Shown here: positions 37,019-46,089 of the stretch, in pieces
How positions within the stretch are numbered: the stretch's first letter is position 1
How the letters are laid out: the number at the start of each line of letters is the position of its first letter
Assembly (NCBI GenBank): GCA_016718035.1
Contig: JADKEK010000011.1
Coordinates: forward strand, 62,001 to 126,000
Source: Bacteroidota bacterium
GTDB taxonomy: Bacteria > Bacteroidota > Bacteroidia > Chitinophagales > BACL12
Reading direction: 5' to 3'
DNA: 64,000 nt
Position numbers and translations under genes: made by a program
Notes under the pieces: generated by a model
The model's database searches: none
What the model saw: only the letters and a program-made list of their open reading frames with translations
What the model was told of the DNA's origin: nothing

Positions 37019-37222
37019 ATGCTTTTACTTTTAGCGCTTCCATCCGGTATTGAATTTTTAGTTGTTTCGTTAGTAAGTGTCATCATCTTTCTGGCTCCTA
37101 TTGTCGGCTGTATTTACTTATTCATGAGGGTAAAAAAGCTGAAAAAGGAAATTGAGAAATTACAGCAAAAAGTCGCTGGTTTAGAAAAAATGGAATTGAA
37201 ACATCCCAATGAAAATAATTAA
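37019..37222 (+). CDS. Small membrane protein with coiled-coil tail, unknown
   Basis: 67 residues starting two bases after the SprB-repeat gene stop. One hydrophobic helix (about 10-35, FLVVSLVSVIIFLAPIVGCIYLF) leads to a charged helix with heptad-like spacing (KKLKKEIEKLQQKVAGLEKM), a probable coiled coil on the cytoplasmic side. No family is recognised. Position suggests membership of the transglutaminase-like cluster. Confidence 0.6.
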   Translation: MLLLLALPSGIEFLVVSLVSVIIFLAPIVGCIYLFMRVKKLKKEIEKLQQKVAGLEKMELKHPNENN

Positions 37223-37255
37223 AAACGCAACACTGATTTTGTCAGTTTTTCCCAA

Positions 37256-37291
37256 AAAGTAAGGTCTGTCATTTTTAACCAACCTTACTTT
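37256..37291. repeat. 10-bp perfect inverted repeat upstream of the beta-helix gene
   Basis: AAAGTAAGGT (37256-37265) and ACCTTACTTT (37282-37291) pair perfectly around 16 bases. A weaker ACTGA/TCAGT hairpin with five T (37232-37250) lies just before it and may terminate the upstream cluster. The dyad itself has no U run, so it could be an operator or a leader structure of the next gene. Confidence 0.5.
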
Positions 37292-37413
37292 ATACCATTT
37301 CACCCATCAATTTTAACGTTGATTAGTGGTTGAAAACCTGCACTAATCTTCAATCTCAGGGTTTTTTAGTAAGGAAAATCCGGAAACTTGCTGTATTTTT
37401 ATGCTGGCTATTT

Positions 37414-40400
37414 ATGTTTCAGACCAGGCAAATATTCAACAAGTGCAAATCCTTACTGGTATTGGGTTTAGTCATGTTATTAAACATGAATGCTAAGCTC
37501 TTTGCCCAACCTACGCAGCTTGGAACACAAACAGTAAATGGCGCCTATGTGTCCTATCCACTCACTGATTTAGGCATTTTCCGACAAGCTCGCGTTCAGG
37601 CAACCAGTTCAGCTTTAAGTGGAACAAGAAATTGGGAGTTTTACGAAGCACCTTTCGATTATGACCCTGCCTGGCGTCCTTACACAGGGGGATTGACCTT
37701 AGCCGGTTATAACATGAACATCTTCCCGACTGCAGGAACTGCCGCGGCCTTGTTCAATACCGGATTTGGCGGAAGTGCCGGACTTATGCCGACTATTGCC
37801 AATGGCTACTATTATACATTTAATGTTACCGAATATAGCACACCCGGTGTTCCTCAAAACGAATACATGGGTGTTGTGGAAACGAGTTATGACCCGGTAG
37901 TTATTACTTCTGTAGTTCAATCGCCGGCAGCAGGTGCAGTTTATCCGGAAAATAGTGTTTATGTTACAGTTACCACCGCTGCCATTCCTTCACCCGGCGA
38001 AAATGTGTTTGTGAGATATTCTACCTCAGTTAATTTTTTAACATCCTCACTTTTAGAAGTCACCATGGTAGGAAACACGGGTATAGTAGAAATACCTTGT
38101 GCCGGTGCCACTACTACAATTTATTATTATGCTTACACCAGCAATAGAACAGGTACCGCAATTTTAACCGATGTTGGGGTTACCGGACAACGTGCTCATG
38201 ATATGAGTACGTTAAATGTCAACAACAATGCCGGTCCTAATTATTCATATACTGTATTACCGAGTATAGGGTTTTGTGGCGATTATTATGTGCCATCGGT
38301 TTGTTATCCAACAATTAATTCATTTGTTAATGCACTCAACTCCGGAAGCGTAAGTTGTGATGTAGTTTGTTATGTTGCTACAGGACATTCCGAAACAGCT
38401 CCCGTAGGCGGAATAAATTTAACACAAACCGGCACTGCTGCAAATACCATTACTTTTCAAAAAATAGGCGGGGGGGCTAATCCTATAATTTATGCTCCTG
38501 TAGGAACTGTGACCTTAAATGGTACTTCAACGGTTGCAGATGGCGTATTCTCATTAAATGGAAGCGATTATATCACCATCGATGGAATTGATATTGTCGA
38601 CAACAATGTATCTGGTCCGGCGACAATGGAATATGGTTATGCGTTATATAAAACCGGAGCAACTGACGGATGTTCTTATAACACAATAAAAAATTGTACG
38701 ATTACTTTGTCGCGACTAAATGTTTCGGTCGGTCCTACGACTTTTCAATCGGGAAGCAGGGGTATTTTTTTGGCAAATTGTACAAGAACGGCATTGAATA
38801 CTTCATTAATAATTAGCACCATAGCAGGAAGAAGCGACGGAAACAGTTTTTTAAGTAATACTATTTCTAATGTATTCACCGGAATAATTTTGCGTGGATA
38901 TTATGATTCGAGTCCTTCTACTTATTTTGATCAAGGCAATATTGTTGGTTCTTTAGGAGAAGGAAATACCATAACGAATTATGGCGGTTCAAGTGCAAAC
39001 GCTGCATATGGTGTCTATGCTATTTATCAGGGCAATCTTACTATTAGTGGCAATTCGATAAATAATAGATTAGGAGGTGTTTCTCATACTAATACGCTAT
39101 ATGGAATTTTCCATTCTGCCAACACAACTACTACCAGTGGGTCAACTACAATTACATACAATGATATTTCATTAGGACAGGGTGTAAATTCCAATTCTGT
39201 ATTAGCTATAAGAACCGGCACATCAGGGCAAACCGGTGGAACCGTTACCATCTCCAATAATACAATCCATGATTGCACTTTTGATGCCGGTGCAAGTGGA
39301 CAATTTTTTGGTATTTATCAGGAATTTAATAATACAACCAGTAACATCGATAATAATACGTTCGAAAAAAATAATTTTAATACCACAAATGCCAATACGT
39401 ATTTGATTTATGATAACAGTGTTACATCTACTATGAGTGTGGATGGTAATTATATGAATAACAATTCTGTTACCACCACAGGATCAGTTAATTTAACAGG
39501 ATATTATTACATAAATACCGGCGCCACCGGAACAATTCATGTTGCCAATAATATTATTGATTCACTAATGATTCCATCAGCAAGTACCGGTTACGTAATT
39601 GGCATCAGAGTAAGTAATTCAACCAGTCAGGTAAAAACAATTGCATCTAATACCATTACTAATATTCGTGCAGGCTCAGGAACAACAGCTTGGACATGTG
39701 GAATGTATATCGATAAAATGCCAACAGGTTCGGCTGTTACTAATAATACTGTAAATAATGTAAGCTCAGCTGCGAATGTTGTCGGAATAAATTGTGCAGA
39801 TGATAATTCCATAAACACCTCCCTCAATCAAGTATTTACATTTACCGGTAATGAGGTAAATAACATCACTTCTACTTCAAACGGTGTTCAAATGGCAGGT
39901 ATTGCTATTTATGCGTTAAATGCTGTTGACTGTGGTAATAATAGTGTAGATAGTGTTATCACGACCGGATCTGCACCTACTCAATTAAAAGGATTTAATT
40001 TCGGTGGTGGGACAGTGGGCAATAACATGAATTTTTATGGAAATACCATCTCAAATGTAAAACATAATTATGCACTTGGTTCGGCAACTGTTGTGGGATT
40101 GTATTTGTTCCCTAACACAGTAACCACCAATATTTATAATAATCACATTTATGAAATTTCAGGTATTGGAAACGATATGATTATTGCCATGTATGGAACA
40201 TCCGGTACGGGAACGCATAATATATATAACAACTTTATACAGAAATTATATGCTAATAATACTTCATTATTGTTAGCAGTAAATGGTATTTATACTGCAG
40301 CAGGTGGAAATACTTACAACGTATATAATAATACCGTTGCAATTGGTCAGGGTGGCAGTATTTCAGGCGGTGTAGATTTCGGTGTTTCCGGGGTTTATCA

Positions 40401-41559
40401 TGGCGCAGGAATTTTAAATTTGAGAAATAATATCATATACCTGAATGTGAATACATCAGGCGCCGGTGTTTCTGCTTGTGTGAGAAAAGGAACAGCGGGT
40501 ACAGCAGGTACAGCTCCGGCGGTAACCAGCGTTGCAGCTACCTCAAATAATAACTTCTATTATATCAATAGCAATGCTTATAATTATGTGTATGTAGAAG
40601 GTGGCTCTGTAGCTGCCATTAAAAATGGATATGCCTATGGCGGTGCAACAACATCAGTCACCAACAATTTAAATAACGACCCTTGTTTTAATATTTTGAC
40701 TGCAAGTGATATTACTTCTTATAAATATTTTATGTCGCTGAGTGGTGGTGGTTCACGTGAAGCAGGCAGTTTTTATGATGTGCCAAATTTTGCCGGTGGT
40801 GCTATAGTTCCTGATAACTTAAAAATTACATTAGGTGCTTCCGATTATGCAGAAAGTCACGCAGCAGCTTTAGCACTAGTAACTACCGATTATGAAGGCG
40901 AAATTCGTCAGGGTGTTGTTGGATATGGCGGCACCGGTACTGCACCGGATATTGGCGCTGATGAGGGAGAATTTGTATTGGTTGCGGCAGTTTGCGATTT
41001 ATTGCCAATTGAATTAGTGGAGTTTACAGGCTGGTATAACGGCGTTGAAAATGAATTACATTGGACAACGGCTACGGAAATTAATTCTGATTATTTTGAA
41101 ATTCAGCGCTCCTTAAATGGAATTGATTTTATGACAATAGGAACAACACCTGCAGCCGGAAATTCAATGGAATTATTGAATTATATTTTTTACGATGATG
41201 CACCAGGTTCGGGTATTAATTATTACAGATTAAAAATGGTAGATATTGATGGTTCGTATGACTATAGTAATATTATTGCCATTCGTTTGAATAATGAAGT
41301 GATGCAACAAATCACCGTATTCCCAAATCCTTCCAATAATGAAATTACAATTGAATACCTCGCTGCTGAAGCCGAAAATATACAAATTGACTTTTTAGAC
41401 GCTACCGGACGAAAAGTGATCAGCGAAAACAGGGTATTAATGCAGGGTGTAAATTTGTTGCAATATGAGATTGTACATCTACCCAATGCAACTTATTTTA
41501 TTCAATTTACCAACACCAAAACAGGAAATATAAATGGTGTTCAGGTGTTGAAATACTGA
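37414..41559 (+). CDS. Large right-handed beta-helix surface protein, T9SS cargo
   Basis: 1381 residues from the ATG at 37414; a longer frame from a TTG at 37330 adds 28 residues ahead of the signal peptide (KCKSLLVLGLVMLLNMNAKLFAQ). The central ~700 residues are Asn/Thr/Gly-rich with repeated short units ending in NNT or NNxI (for example ISNNTIHDC, ISGNSINN, VYNNTVAIG), the pattern of parallel beta-helices in adhesins and polysaccharide-binding or -cleaving proteins. A fibronectin-like segment (ELVEFTGWYNGVENELHWTT) and a T9SS sorting domain (FPNPSNNEITIEY, ending GVQVLKY) close it. Enzymatic residues are not apparent. Adhesion is the default guess. Confidence 0.85.
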   Translation: MFQTRQIFNKCKSLLVLGLVMLLNMNAKLFAQPTQLGTQTVNGAYVSYPLTDLGIFRQARVQATSSALSGTRNWEFYEAPFDYDPAWRPYTGGLTLAGYNMNIFPTAGTAAALFNTGFGGSAGLMPTIANGYYYTFNVTEYSTPGVPQNEYMGVVETSYDPVVITSVVQSPAAGAVYPENSVYVTVTTAAIPSPGENVFVRYSTSVNFLTSSLLEVTMVGNTGIVEIPCAGATTTIYYYAYTSNRTGTAILTDVGVTGQRAHDMSTLNVNNNAGPNYSYTVLPSIGFCGDYYVPSVCYPTINSFVNALNSGSVSCDVVCYVATGHSETAPVGGINLTQTGTAANTITFQKIGGGANPIIYAPVGTVTLNGTSTVADGVFSLNGSDYITIDGIDIVDNNVSGPATMEYGYALYKTGATDGCSYNTIKNCTITLSRLNVSVGPTTFQSGSRGIFLANCTRTALNTSLIISTIAGRSDGNSFLSNTISNVFTGIILRGYYDSSPSTYFDQGNIVGSLGEGNTITNYGGSSANAAYGVYAIYQGNLTISGNSINNRLGGVSHTNTLYGIFHSANTTTTSGSTTITYNDISLGQGVNSNSVLAIRTGTSGQTGGTVTISNNTIHDCTFDAGASGQFFGIYQEFNNTTSNIDNNTFEKNNFNTTNANTYLIYDNSVTSTMSVDGNYMNNNSVTTTGSVNLTGYYYINTGATGTIHVANNIIDSLMIPSASTGYVIGIRVSNSTSQVKTIASNTITNIRAGSGTTAWTCGMYIDKMPTGSAVTNNTVNNVSSAANVVGINCADDNSINTSLNQVFTFTGNEVNNITSTSNGVQMAGIAIYALNAVDCGNNSVDSVITTGSAPTQLKGFNFGGGTVGNNMNFYGNTISNVKHNYALGSATVVGLYLFPNTVTTNIYNNHIYEISGIGNDMIIAMYGTSGTGTHNIYNNFIQKLYANNTSLLLAVNGIYTAAGGNTYNVYNNTVAIGQGGSISGGVDFGVSGVYHGAGILNLRNNIIYLNVNTSGAGVSACVRKGTAGTAGTAPAVTSVAATSNNNFYYINSNAYNYVYVEGGSVAAIKNGYAYGGATTSVTNNLNNDPCFNILTASDITSYKYFMSLSGGGSREAGSFYDVPNFAGGAIVPDNLKITLGASDYAESHAAALALVTTDYEGEIRQGVVGYGGTGTAPDIGADEGEFVLVAAVCDLLPIELVEFTGWYNGVENELHWTTATEINSDYFEIQRSLNGIDFMTIGTTPAAGNSMELLNYIFYDDAPGSGINYYRLKMVDIDGSYDYSNIIAIRLNNEVMQQITVFPNPSNNEITIEYLAAEAENIQIDFLDATGRKVISENRVLMQGVNLLQYEIVHLPNATYFIQFTNTKTGNINGVQVLKY

Positions 41560-41711
41560 TTATCTTCCCATAATTAATTTGAGATGAGTTTAGTACATGC
41601 TAAACAACATGTAGTAATTATTTACAGCATAAATGTATTGTGCTGTTTAATTTTAATTAATAGTAAAGCAGTGCAATTAATATCGTGTGGGAAGTAATCA
41701 GGTAGCCAAAA

Positions 41712-42668
41712 TTAGAACCATCTGATTTTTCTGAATACCAAATAAAGGATTACAGAAACAAAAATCGATAAGAAAATAATTATAAAGAAACCACTGTTAG
41801 CATGTTCAAACGGTAAATTTGTAAAATTCATACCAAAGAAACTGGCAATAAGTGTTGGCACCATTAAAATGATGGTAATTGACGTGAGGCGTTTCATCAC
41901 CGAGTTCAAATTGTTTGAAATAATAGAACCAAATGCATCCATTGTGCCATTAAGGATATTGGTATAAACAGTTGCCATTTCCAATGCCTGGCTGCTGTCA
42001 ATAATAATATCGCTTAGTAAATCATTTTTTTCTTCATCGGTTTTAATTCCCAGGAAATTCGTGCGCTGAATTTTCATCATCAGCAATTCATTGGCACGTA
42101 AGTCGGTTACGAAGTAAACAAGTGATTTCTGAATGTTGAGCAATTTTGCCAATTCGGTATTTCTACTCGAATGCATGAGCTCTTTTTCGATGAGGTAACG
42201 ACGTTTATTCATTTCATTCCAATACTGAATAAAGTAGAACACGTTTTTTTCGAAAATTTTCATCACAATCATTTCCTTTTCACTAGGAGAAAGGTGTTTA
42301 ATAGCGATAGAAAAAAACCAGTCGATAACCTTATTTTGAGCAGAAGAAATAATAATGTTATAATCCTGCGTTAAAATAATTCCAATTGGGATAGTGATAT
42401 AAAACGCATCGTTGTCGATAGAATTCTCCATATCGTTTTCGATAGGTGTATTTATCACGATGAGTTTTACGTTGTCATCTTGCTCAAAACGTGAACGTTC
42501 GTTGATATCAATAGAGTCAAGTAAATAATCTATCGGAATATCGATAGCATCACTTAAAGTAGCAAGTCGTTTATGGTCGAAGGGGGGGTATACGTTTATC
42601 CAACAGTCTTTTTCAGGCTTTTCAATTTCTACAATGGTGTTATTCGATTTTTTGTAGTATTTGATCAT
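41712..42668 (-). CDS. corA: CorA-family Mg2+/divalent cation transporter
   Basis: 318 residues. An N-terminal cytoplasmic alpha/beta domain and long helical stalk lead to two C-terminal transmembrane helices. The signature GMN (residues 279-281) sits at the end of the first helix (SITIILMVPTLIASFFGMN), forming the pore mouth, and the protein ends with a basic tail (FRKIRWF). It forms a pentameric channel in the inner membrane. The ~150-base gap to the convergent beta-helix gene holds only weak hairpins (TACATG/CATGTA near 41594 and ACAGCA/TGCTGT at 41624-41646). Confidence 0.93.
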   Translation of the reverse strand: MIKYYKKSNNTIVEIEKPEKDCWINVYPPFDHKRLATLSDAIDIPIDYLLDSIDINERSRFEQDDNVKLIVINTPIENDMENSIDNDAFYITIPIGIILTQDYNIIISSAQNKVIDWFFSIAIKHLSPSEKEMIVMKIFEKNVFYFIQYWNEMNKRRYLIEKELMHSSRNTELAKLLNIQKSLVYFVTDLRANELLMMKIQRTNFLGIKTDEEKNDLLSDIIIDSSQALEMATVYTNILNGTMDAFGSIISNNLNSVMKRLTSITIILMVPTLIASFFGMNFTNLPFEHANSGFFIIIFLSIFVSVILYLVFRKIRWF

Positions 42669-42702
42669 CGCTTTCCATCTGCAGGTTAAAAATTTGGACG
42701 TG

Positions 42703-42734
42703 CAAAGATACGGGTTTATATCTTCCCAAACAAA
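42703..42734 (-). promoter_or_regulatory. Textbook Bacteroidota promoter of corA
   Basis: On the minus strand TTTG (42731-42734), 20 bases, TATCTTTG (42703-42710). Both elements and the spacing match the Bacteroidota consensus. The -7 box is 34 bases before the corA ATG. Confidence 0.7.
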
Positions 42735-42795
42735 CCAGGGGTTTATTTTGGAAACCTTACAGCTGCAAGGGCTTTAGACGATGCTGCACAATGGT

Positions 42796-42818
42796 CGAGA
42801 CAGGCTTAAGCCTGCTCG
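42796..42818. repeat. Palindrome CAGGCTTAAGCCTG with flanking CGAG/CTCG
   Basis: A 14-base perfect palindrome (42801-42814) is extended by CGAG and CTCG with one bulged base. It lies between the stop of the 42829-43320 gene and the corA promoter. No U run follows on either strand. Origin is unknown; it may be part of a dispersed repeat. Confidence 0.45.
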
Positions 42819-42828
42819 GAGCTATATA

Positions 42829-43320
42829 TTATTTGAGTTGGCAGTCAATAAGCCCATGATAATCACCATAAGAAGAGGTGGTTAATACAAGTCCCGTTCC
42901 TGCAGCATAATAATATTTAGTAATGAAATTCAGGCTCATGATAGTGCCATTCATATTTATTTTACTTTCAGCTTCCAGCAATAATACCTGTGAATAGGTT
43001 TTGCCCTCTACTTCGATACTACTATTAATTTCGCGGACAGTCATGACCAAAATACTTTGAATACCATTTGCTGTAAAGTGAATTTCCCATGTATCATTTA
43101 CAGCCGCACCTTCTTTCAGAAAAGGTTGAAACTGGTCAGGGGTATAAGCATTCGTCAGGTAGTTATTGCCATCTGCATACACTTTTGAAGCAATATTGGA
43201 TGCTGAATTGAGCATGATATAATGTTGACCTTCTAAACCAGTAATTGAATTGGTATAGGTATTACCATCTTTCATTTTGTAAGTCCAGCTGTTGCCAACT
43301 GCTAACGGGTAAAGTTGCAT
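42829..43320 (-). CDS. Protein of unknown function, downstream of dapF
   Basis: 163 residues from the ATG at 43320 (MQLYPLAVGNSWTYKMKDG); an upstream TTG at 43359 would add 13 residues and leave five bases after dapF. No signal peptide or membrane helix is clear. The sequence is beta-rich with LAVGNSWTY near the N-terminus, a motif I associate with secreted Bacteroidota beta-domain proteins, and ends with TKYYYAAGTGLVLTTSSYGD. I do not recognise a family with confidence. It is probably co-transcribed with dapF. Confidence 0.65.
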   Translation of the reverse strand: MQLYPLAVGNSWTYKMKDGNTYTNSITGLEGQHYIMLNSASNIASKVYADGNNYLTNAYTPDQFQPFLKEGAAVNDTWEIHFTANGIQSILVMTVREINSSIEVEGKTYSQVLLLEAESKINMNGTIMSLNFITKYYYAAGTGLVLTTSSYGDYHGLIDCQLK

Positions 43321-43364
43321 AGGGTTTAATTTAGGGTTAATTGGAAAATAGGTAGACAAATATA

Positions 43365-44141
43365 TTATATCTCGCCCTCAAAAACCAGTTCTCCGGGACC
43401 AATCAGCCATACGTCGGTAAAGTGCCCGTTTTTCAGGTCAAATTGAACTTGTAATTCGCCGCCCATTGTTTGCAGAGTAATAGTATGTTTACCATCCTGA
43501 AGCGCGTTATTAATCGCATAAGCGAGGGCTGAGGCTGTTACACCTGTTCCGCAGCTAAGTGTTTCATCTTCAACCCCGCGTTCGTAGGTACGTATATGCA
43601 ATTGATTTTGGAGGCAATCGATAAAATTTGCATTTGTACCTCCCGGCTTAAATTGTTCTGCATAACGAATGGCAGCACCTGTTGATTTTATGTCGACTTG
43701 CATCACATCTTCAACAAATTGCACATAATGTGGTGAACCGGTATCGAGGAAATAATAATTTTCGCCTTTTGTAACTGACAGCACGTCATTCATTTTGAGG
43801 TATACAATGCCATTTTTTACATAAGCGGTATGCGGACCATCAACGGCCACAAAAGCGTATTCATCTTTAACTATGCCGAGGCGATAAGCATAATTCACCA
43901 GACAGCGTCCGCCATTGCCACACATGGAGCTAATATTGCCGTCTGCATTATAATACACCATTTTGAAGTCGTATCCTGCTTCATTTTCAAGCAGCATAAC
44001 GCCATCTGCACCAATTCCAAAACGACGGTCGCAAATATGTCTAAACCACTGCGTATTTTTATGGTCAATACGCCCATCGCGATTATCAAAAATGATAAAA
44101 TCGTTACCTGTTCCTTGGTATTTGGAAAACTTTAATGGCAT
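43365..44141 (-). CDS. dapF: Diaminopimelate epimerase
   Basis: 258 residues. It interconverts LL- and meso-diaminopimelate for lysine and peptidoglycan synthesis, with a PLP-independent two-Cys mechanism. Both catalytic cysteines are present: Cys74 in MCGNGGRC and Cys197 in LSCGTGVTASA. The N-terminus KFSKYQGTGNDFIIFDNRDG is typical. A 7/8 promoter box (TATTTTCG) lies just upstream on the minus strand. It is divergent from the HtrA gene. Confidence 0.95.
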   Translation of the reverse strand: MPLKFSKYQGTGNDFIIFDNRDGRIDHKNTQWFRHICDRRFGIGADGVMLLENEAGYDFKMVYYNADGNISSMCGNGGRCLVNYAYRLGIVKDEYAFVAVDGPHTAYVKNGIVYLKMNDVLSVTKGENYYFLDTGSPHYVQFVEDVMQVDIKSTGAAIRYAEQFKPGGTNANFIDCLQNQLHIRTYERGVEDETLSCGTGVTASALAYAINNALQDGKHTITLQTMGGELQVQFDLKNGHFTDVWLIGPGELVFEGEI

Positions 44142-44219
44142 GTTTTGCGTTAAAAGCCTTTAAAAGGGTTAAAATTTGTTAAGCGAAAATACGACATTCT
44201 TTCAGTTGACGTTTAGTGC

Positions 44220-45698
44220 ATGAAATTTGTTAACAAAAAAAGTATAAATCAATTAGATATGAAAATAAAAATGATTCTTTTAACTTCGGTGGTAGCCTTG
44301 AGTAGTTCCCTGGCTTCACTCGTTATTTATGAAAAGTTTTTACGAGATGATGATGCGCAAAATGGATTACAAAATCCATATCAGTTTTCGAGCGCCAGTT
44401 TTCCGGTTGCCCCTAGCGGGATGGCCCCGGTTGATTTCACCTATGCAGCTGCACTCACTACGCCATCTGTTGTCCACGTAAAAACCACTTTTAAAAATAC
44501 TTCGTATAGTAGTAGTGACGACATGTTCAGACAATTTTTTGGCGATGATTTTTCGTGGGGAGATCCAAACGGACAAGCATCGGGTTCTGGGGTAATTGTT
44601 GATGCAGATGGATATATTGTTACGAATTATCACGTTGTAAAAAATGCAGATGCTATTCAGGTTGTATTTTACGATAAACATACTGCTATAGCAGAATTAG
44701 TGGCAACGGACCCATCAACAGATATTGCCGTTTTAAAAGTGGATATGAAAGATTTACCAAATGTGAAATACGGTGATTCAGATTCAGTTCGCGTTGGAGA
44801 TTGGGTAATGGCAGTGGGTAATCCATTTGATTTAGCAAATACAGTCACAGCTGGTATTGTGAGTGCAAAAGGAAGAAAAATTGATATTCTTGGAGAAAAT
44901 GCTTCTACACCTGTTGAATCATTTATTCAAACAGATGCAGCAGTTAATCCTGGAAACAGCGGTGGTGCATTAGTAAATTTAAAAGGTGAATTAATAGGTA
45001 TAAACACGGCTATTGCTACACCTACTGGAACCTTTGCAGGATACTCTTTTGCAGTGCCGGTAAACATTGTTAAAAAAGTAGTTGCCGATTTAAAAAAATA
45101 TGGAATTGTTCAACGCGCATACTTAGGCATAGAAGTTGACGTTACTAAAGAGGATGTTGGTGGAGTTTATGTAAGTAATGTTGTAGATGGTTCGGGTGCA
45201 AAAGATGCCGATGTTCAAGTTGGGGATATTGTTACCCATATTAATAAAGCACCAATTAATTCTTTTCCTGAATTACAGGAGCAATTAAGTAAATATGGCC
45301 CGGGCGAAAAAGTTAATGTTAGTATTATACGGAACAAAGAACGAAAAAATATTGTTGTACAACTTAAGAACCAAAAAGGGAATACAGAAATTGTAAAGAA
45401 AGAGATTAATGAAGTTGTAAAAAGTTTAGGTATTGAAACTGAAGATGTTAGTGGAAAAGAAGCGGAATATTACAATGTTGATGGTGGCGTAAAAGTTACC
45501 GGAATAAAAAATGGAAAGATTTATCAGCAGACCAGAATTAAGGAAGGATTTATAATTACAGCAATTGATGATAAAAAAATTGTAAATTATAACGATTTGG
45601 CAAAGATTTTGAGTGATATGAATGGAAAGAATGTAATAGTTGAAGGTTTTTATCCTTCGTTTCCGAACAAAATTTATAATTACGGGTTAAGTCTATAA
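44220..45698 (+). CDS. HtrA/DegP-family periplasmic serine protease
   Basis: 492 residues (or 479 if the ATG at 44259 is used, which begins MKIKMILLTSVVALSSSLAS directly). A signal anchor is followed by a trypsin-like domain with the complete triad: His138 in VTNYHVVKNA, Asp168 in DPSTDIAVLKV and Ser247 in NPGNSGGALVN. A first PDZ domain (about 295-375, GVYVSNVVDGSGAKDADVQVGD) and a degenerate second PDZ (about 400-490, GVKVTGIKNGKIYQQTRIKEGF) follow. It degrades or refolds misfolded envelope proteins, useful in a cell exporting many surface proteins. A long terminator follows. Confidence 0.93.
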   Translation: MKFVNKKSINQLDMKIKMILLTSVVALSSSLASLVIYEKFLRDDDAQNGLQNPYQFSSASFPVAPSGMAPVDFTYAAALTTPSVVHVKTTFKNTSYSSSDDMFRQFFGDDFSWGDPNGQASGSGVIVDADGYIVTNYHVVKNADAIQVVFYDKHTAIAELVATDPSTDIAVLKVDMKDLPNVKYGDSDSVRVGDWVMAVGNPFDLANTVTAGIVSAKGRKIDILGENASTPVESFIQTDAAVNPGNSGGALVNLKGELIGINTAIATPTGTFAGYSFAVPVNIVKKVVADLKKYGIVQRAYLGIEVDVTKEDVGGVYVSNVVDGSGAKDADVQVGDIVTHINKAPINSFPELQEQLSKYGPGEKVNVSIIRNKERKNIVVQLKNQKGNTEIVKKEINEVVKSLGIETEDVSGKEAEYYNVDGGVKVTGIKNGKIYQQTRIKEGFIITAIDDKKIVNYNDLAKILSDMNGKNVIVEGFYPSFPNKIYNYGLSL

Positions 45699-45737
45699 TG
45701 ATATTTAAGTTTTAGGGTAATTGGGTTTTCAAATGTG

Positions 45738-45780
45738 AGCTCCGCTTAGTTTCCGCTCGGGAACGGCGGGGCTTTTTTTT
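45738..45780 (+). terminator. Strong intrinsic terminator of the HtrA gene
   Basis: AGCTCCGC (45738-45745) pairs with GCGGGGCT (45766-45773), with an inner GTTTCC/GGGAAC stem, each including one G-U pair, followed by eight T (45773-45780). Confidence 0.9.
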
Positions 45781-45830
45781 GGGTGAAAATGTGGGGGTTT
45801 TGTCGACTGAAATTTTGTCAGATAGCTCTA

Positions 45831-45879
45831 AGACCTGGTAGGTTTTAAAACCTGGCAGGTCTTAAAACCTGCCAGGTCT
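45831..45879. repeat. Palindromic repeat cluster of the CCTGGCAGGT type
   Basis: Three copies lie in 49 bases: CCTGGTAGGT (45834-45843), CCTGGCAGGT (45851-45860) and the inverse ACCTGCCAGG (45867-45876), joined by TTTTAAAA or TTAAAA linkers. Copies two and three form a perfect 10-bp hairpin; copy one can pair with copy two or with part of copy three. From general knowledge, similar AGACCTG...CAGGTCT palindromes occur as dispersed REP-like elements in Bacteroidota. The rest of the 45699-46089 gap holds only the two terminators. Confidence 0.7.
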
Positions 45880-46026
45880 ATTTTCAACCGCCTTTACCCT
45901 TTATTGGACTACCTTTCAATCATATCCCTCCAAAATATTACCCCTCAAATCACCACCTGTTATTTTGTCATAGCTCAAATTTTTATTAACCCAAAAAATA
46001 ATTGATTTCGAGACTACAATTCAGGT

Positions 46027-46059
46027 AAAAAAATAACCGGCATTAAAAAATGCCGGTTA
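46027..46059 (-). terminator. Intrinsic terminator of pdhB
   Basis: TAACCGGCATT (46034-46044), loop AAAA, AATGCCGGTTA (46049-46059) form a perfect 11-bp stem. Seven A on the plus strand (46027-46033) give seven U on the minus strand. Confidence 0.9.
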
Positions 46060-46089
46060 GCTTGAACGAATTATTTAATTGGAAAAATA

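Noticed and set aside
38400..40700. Repeated short DNA motifs (AATAATAC, ACCATT) in the beta-helix gene considered as a CRISPR or tandem-repeat array.
   Set aside because: Spacing is irregular and follows the protein repeat; no conserved repeat/spacer structure.
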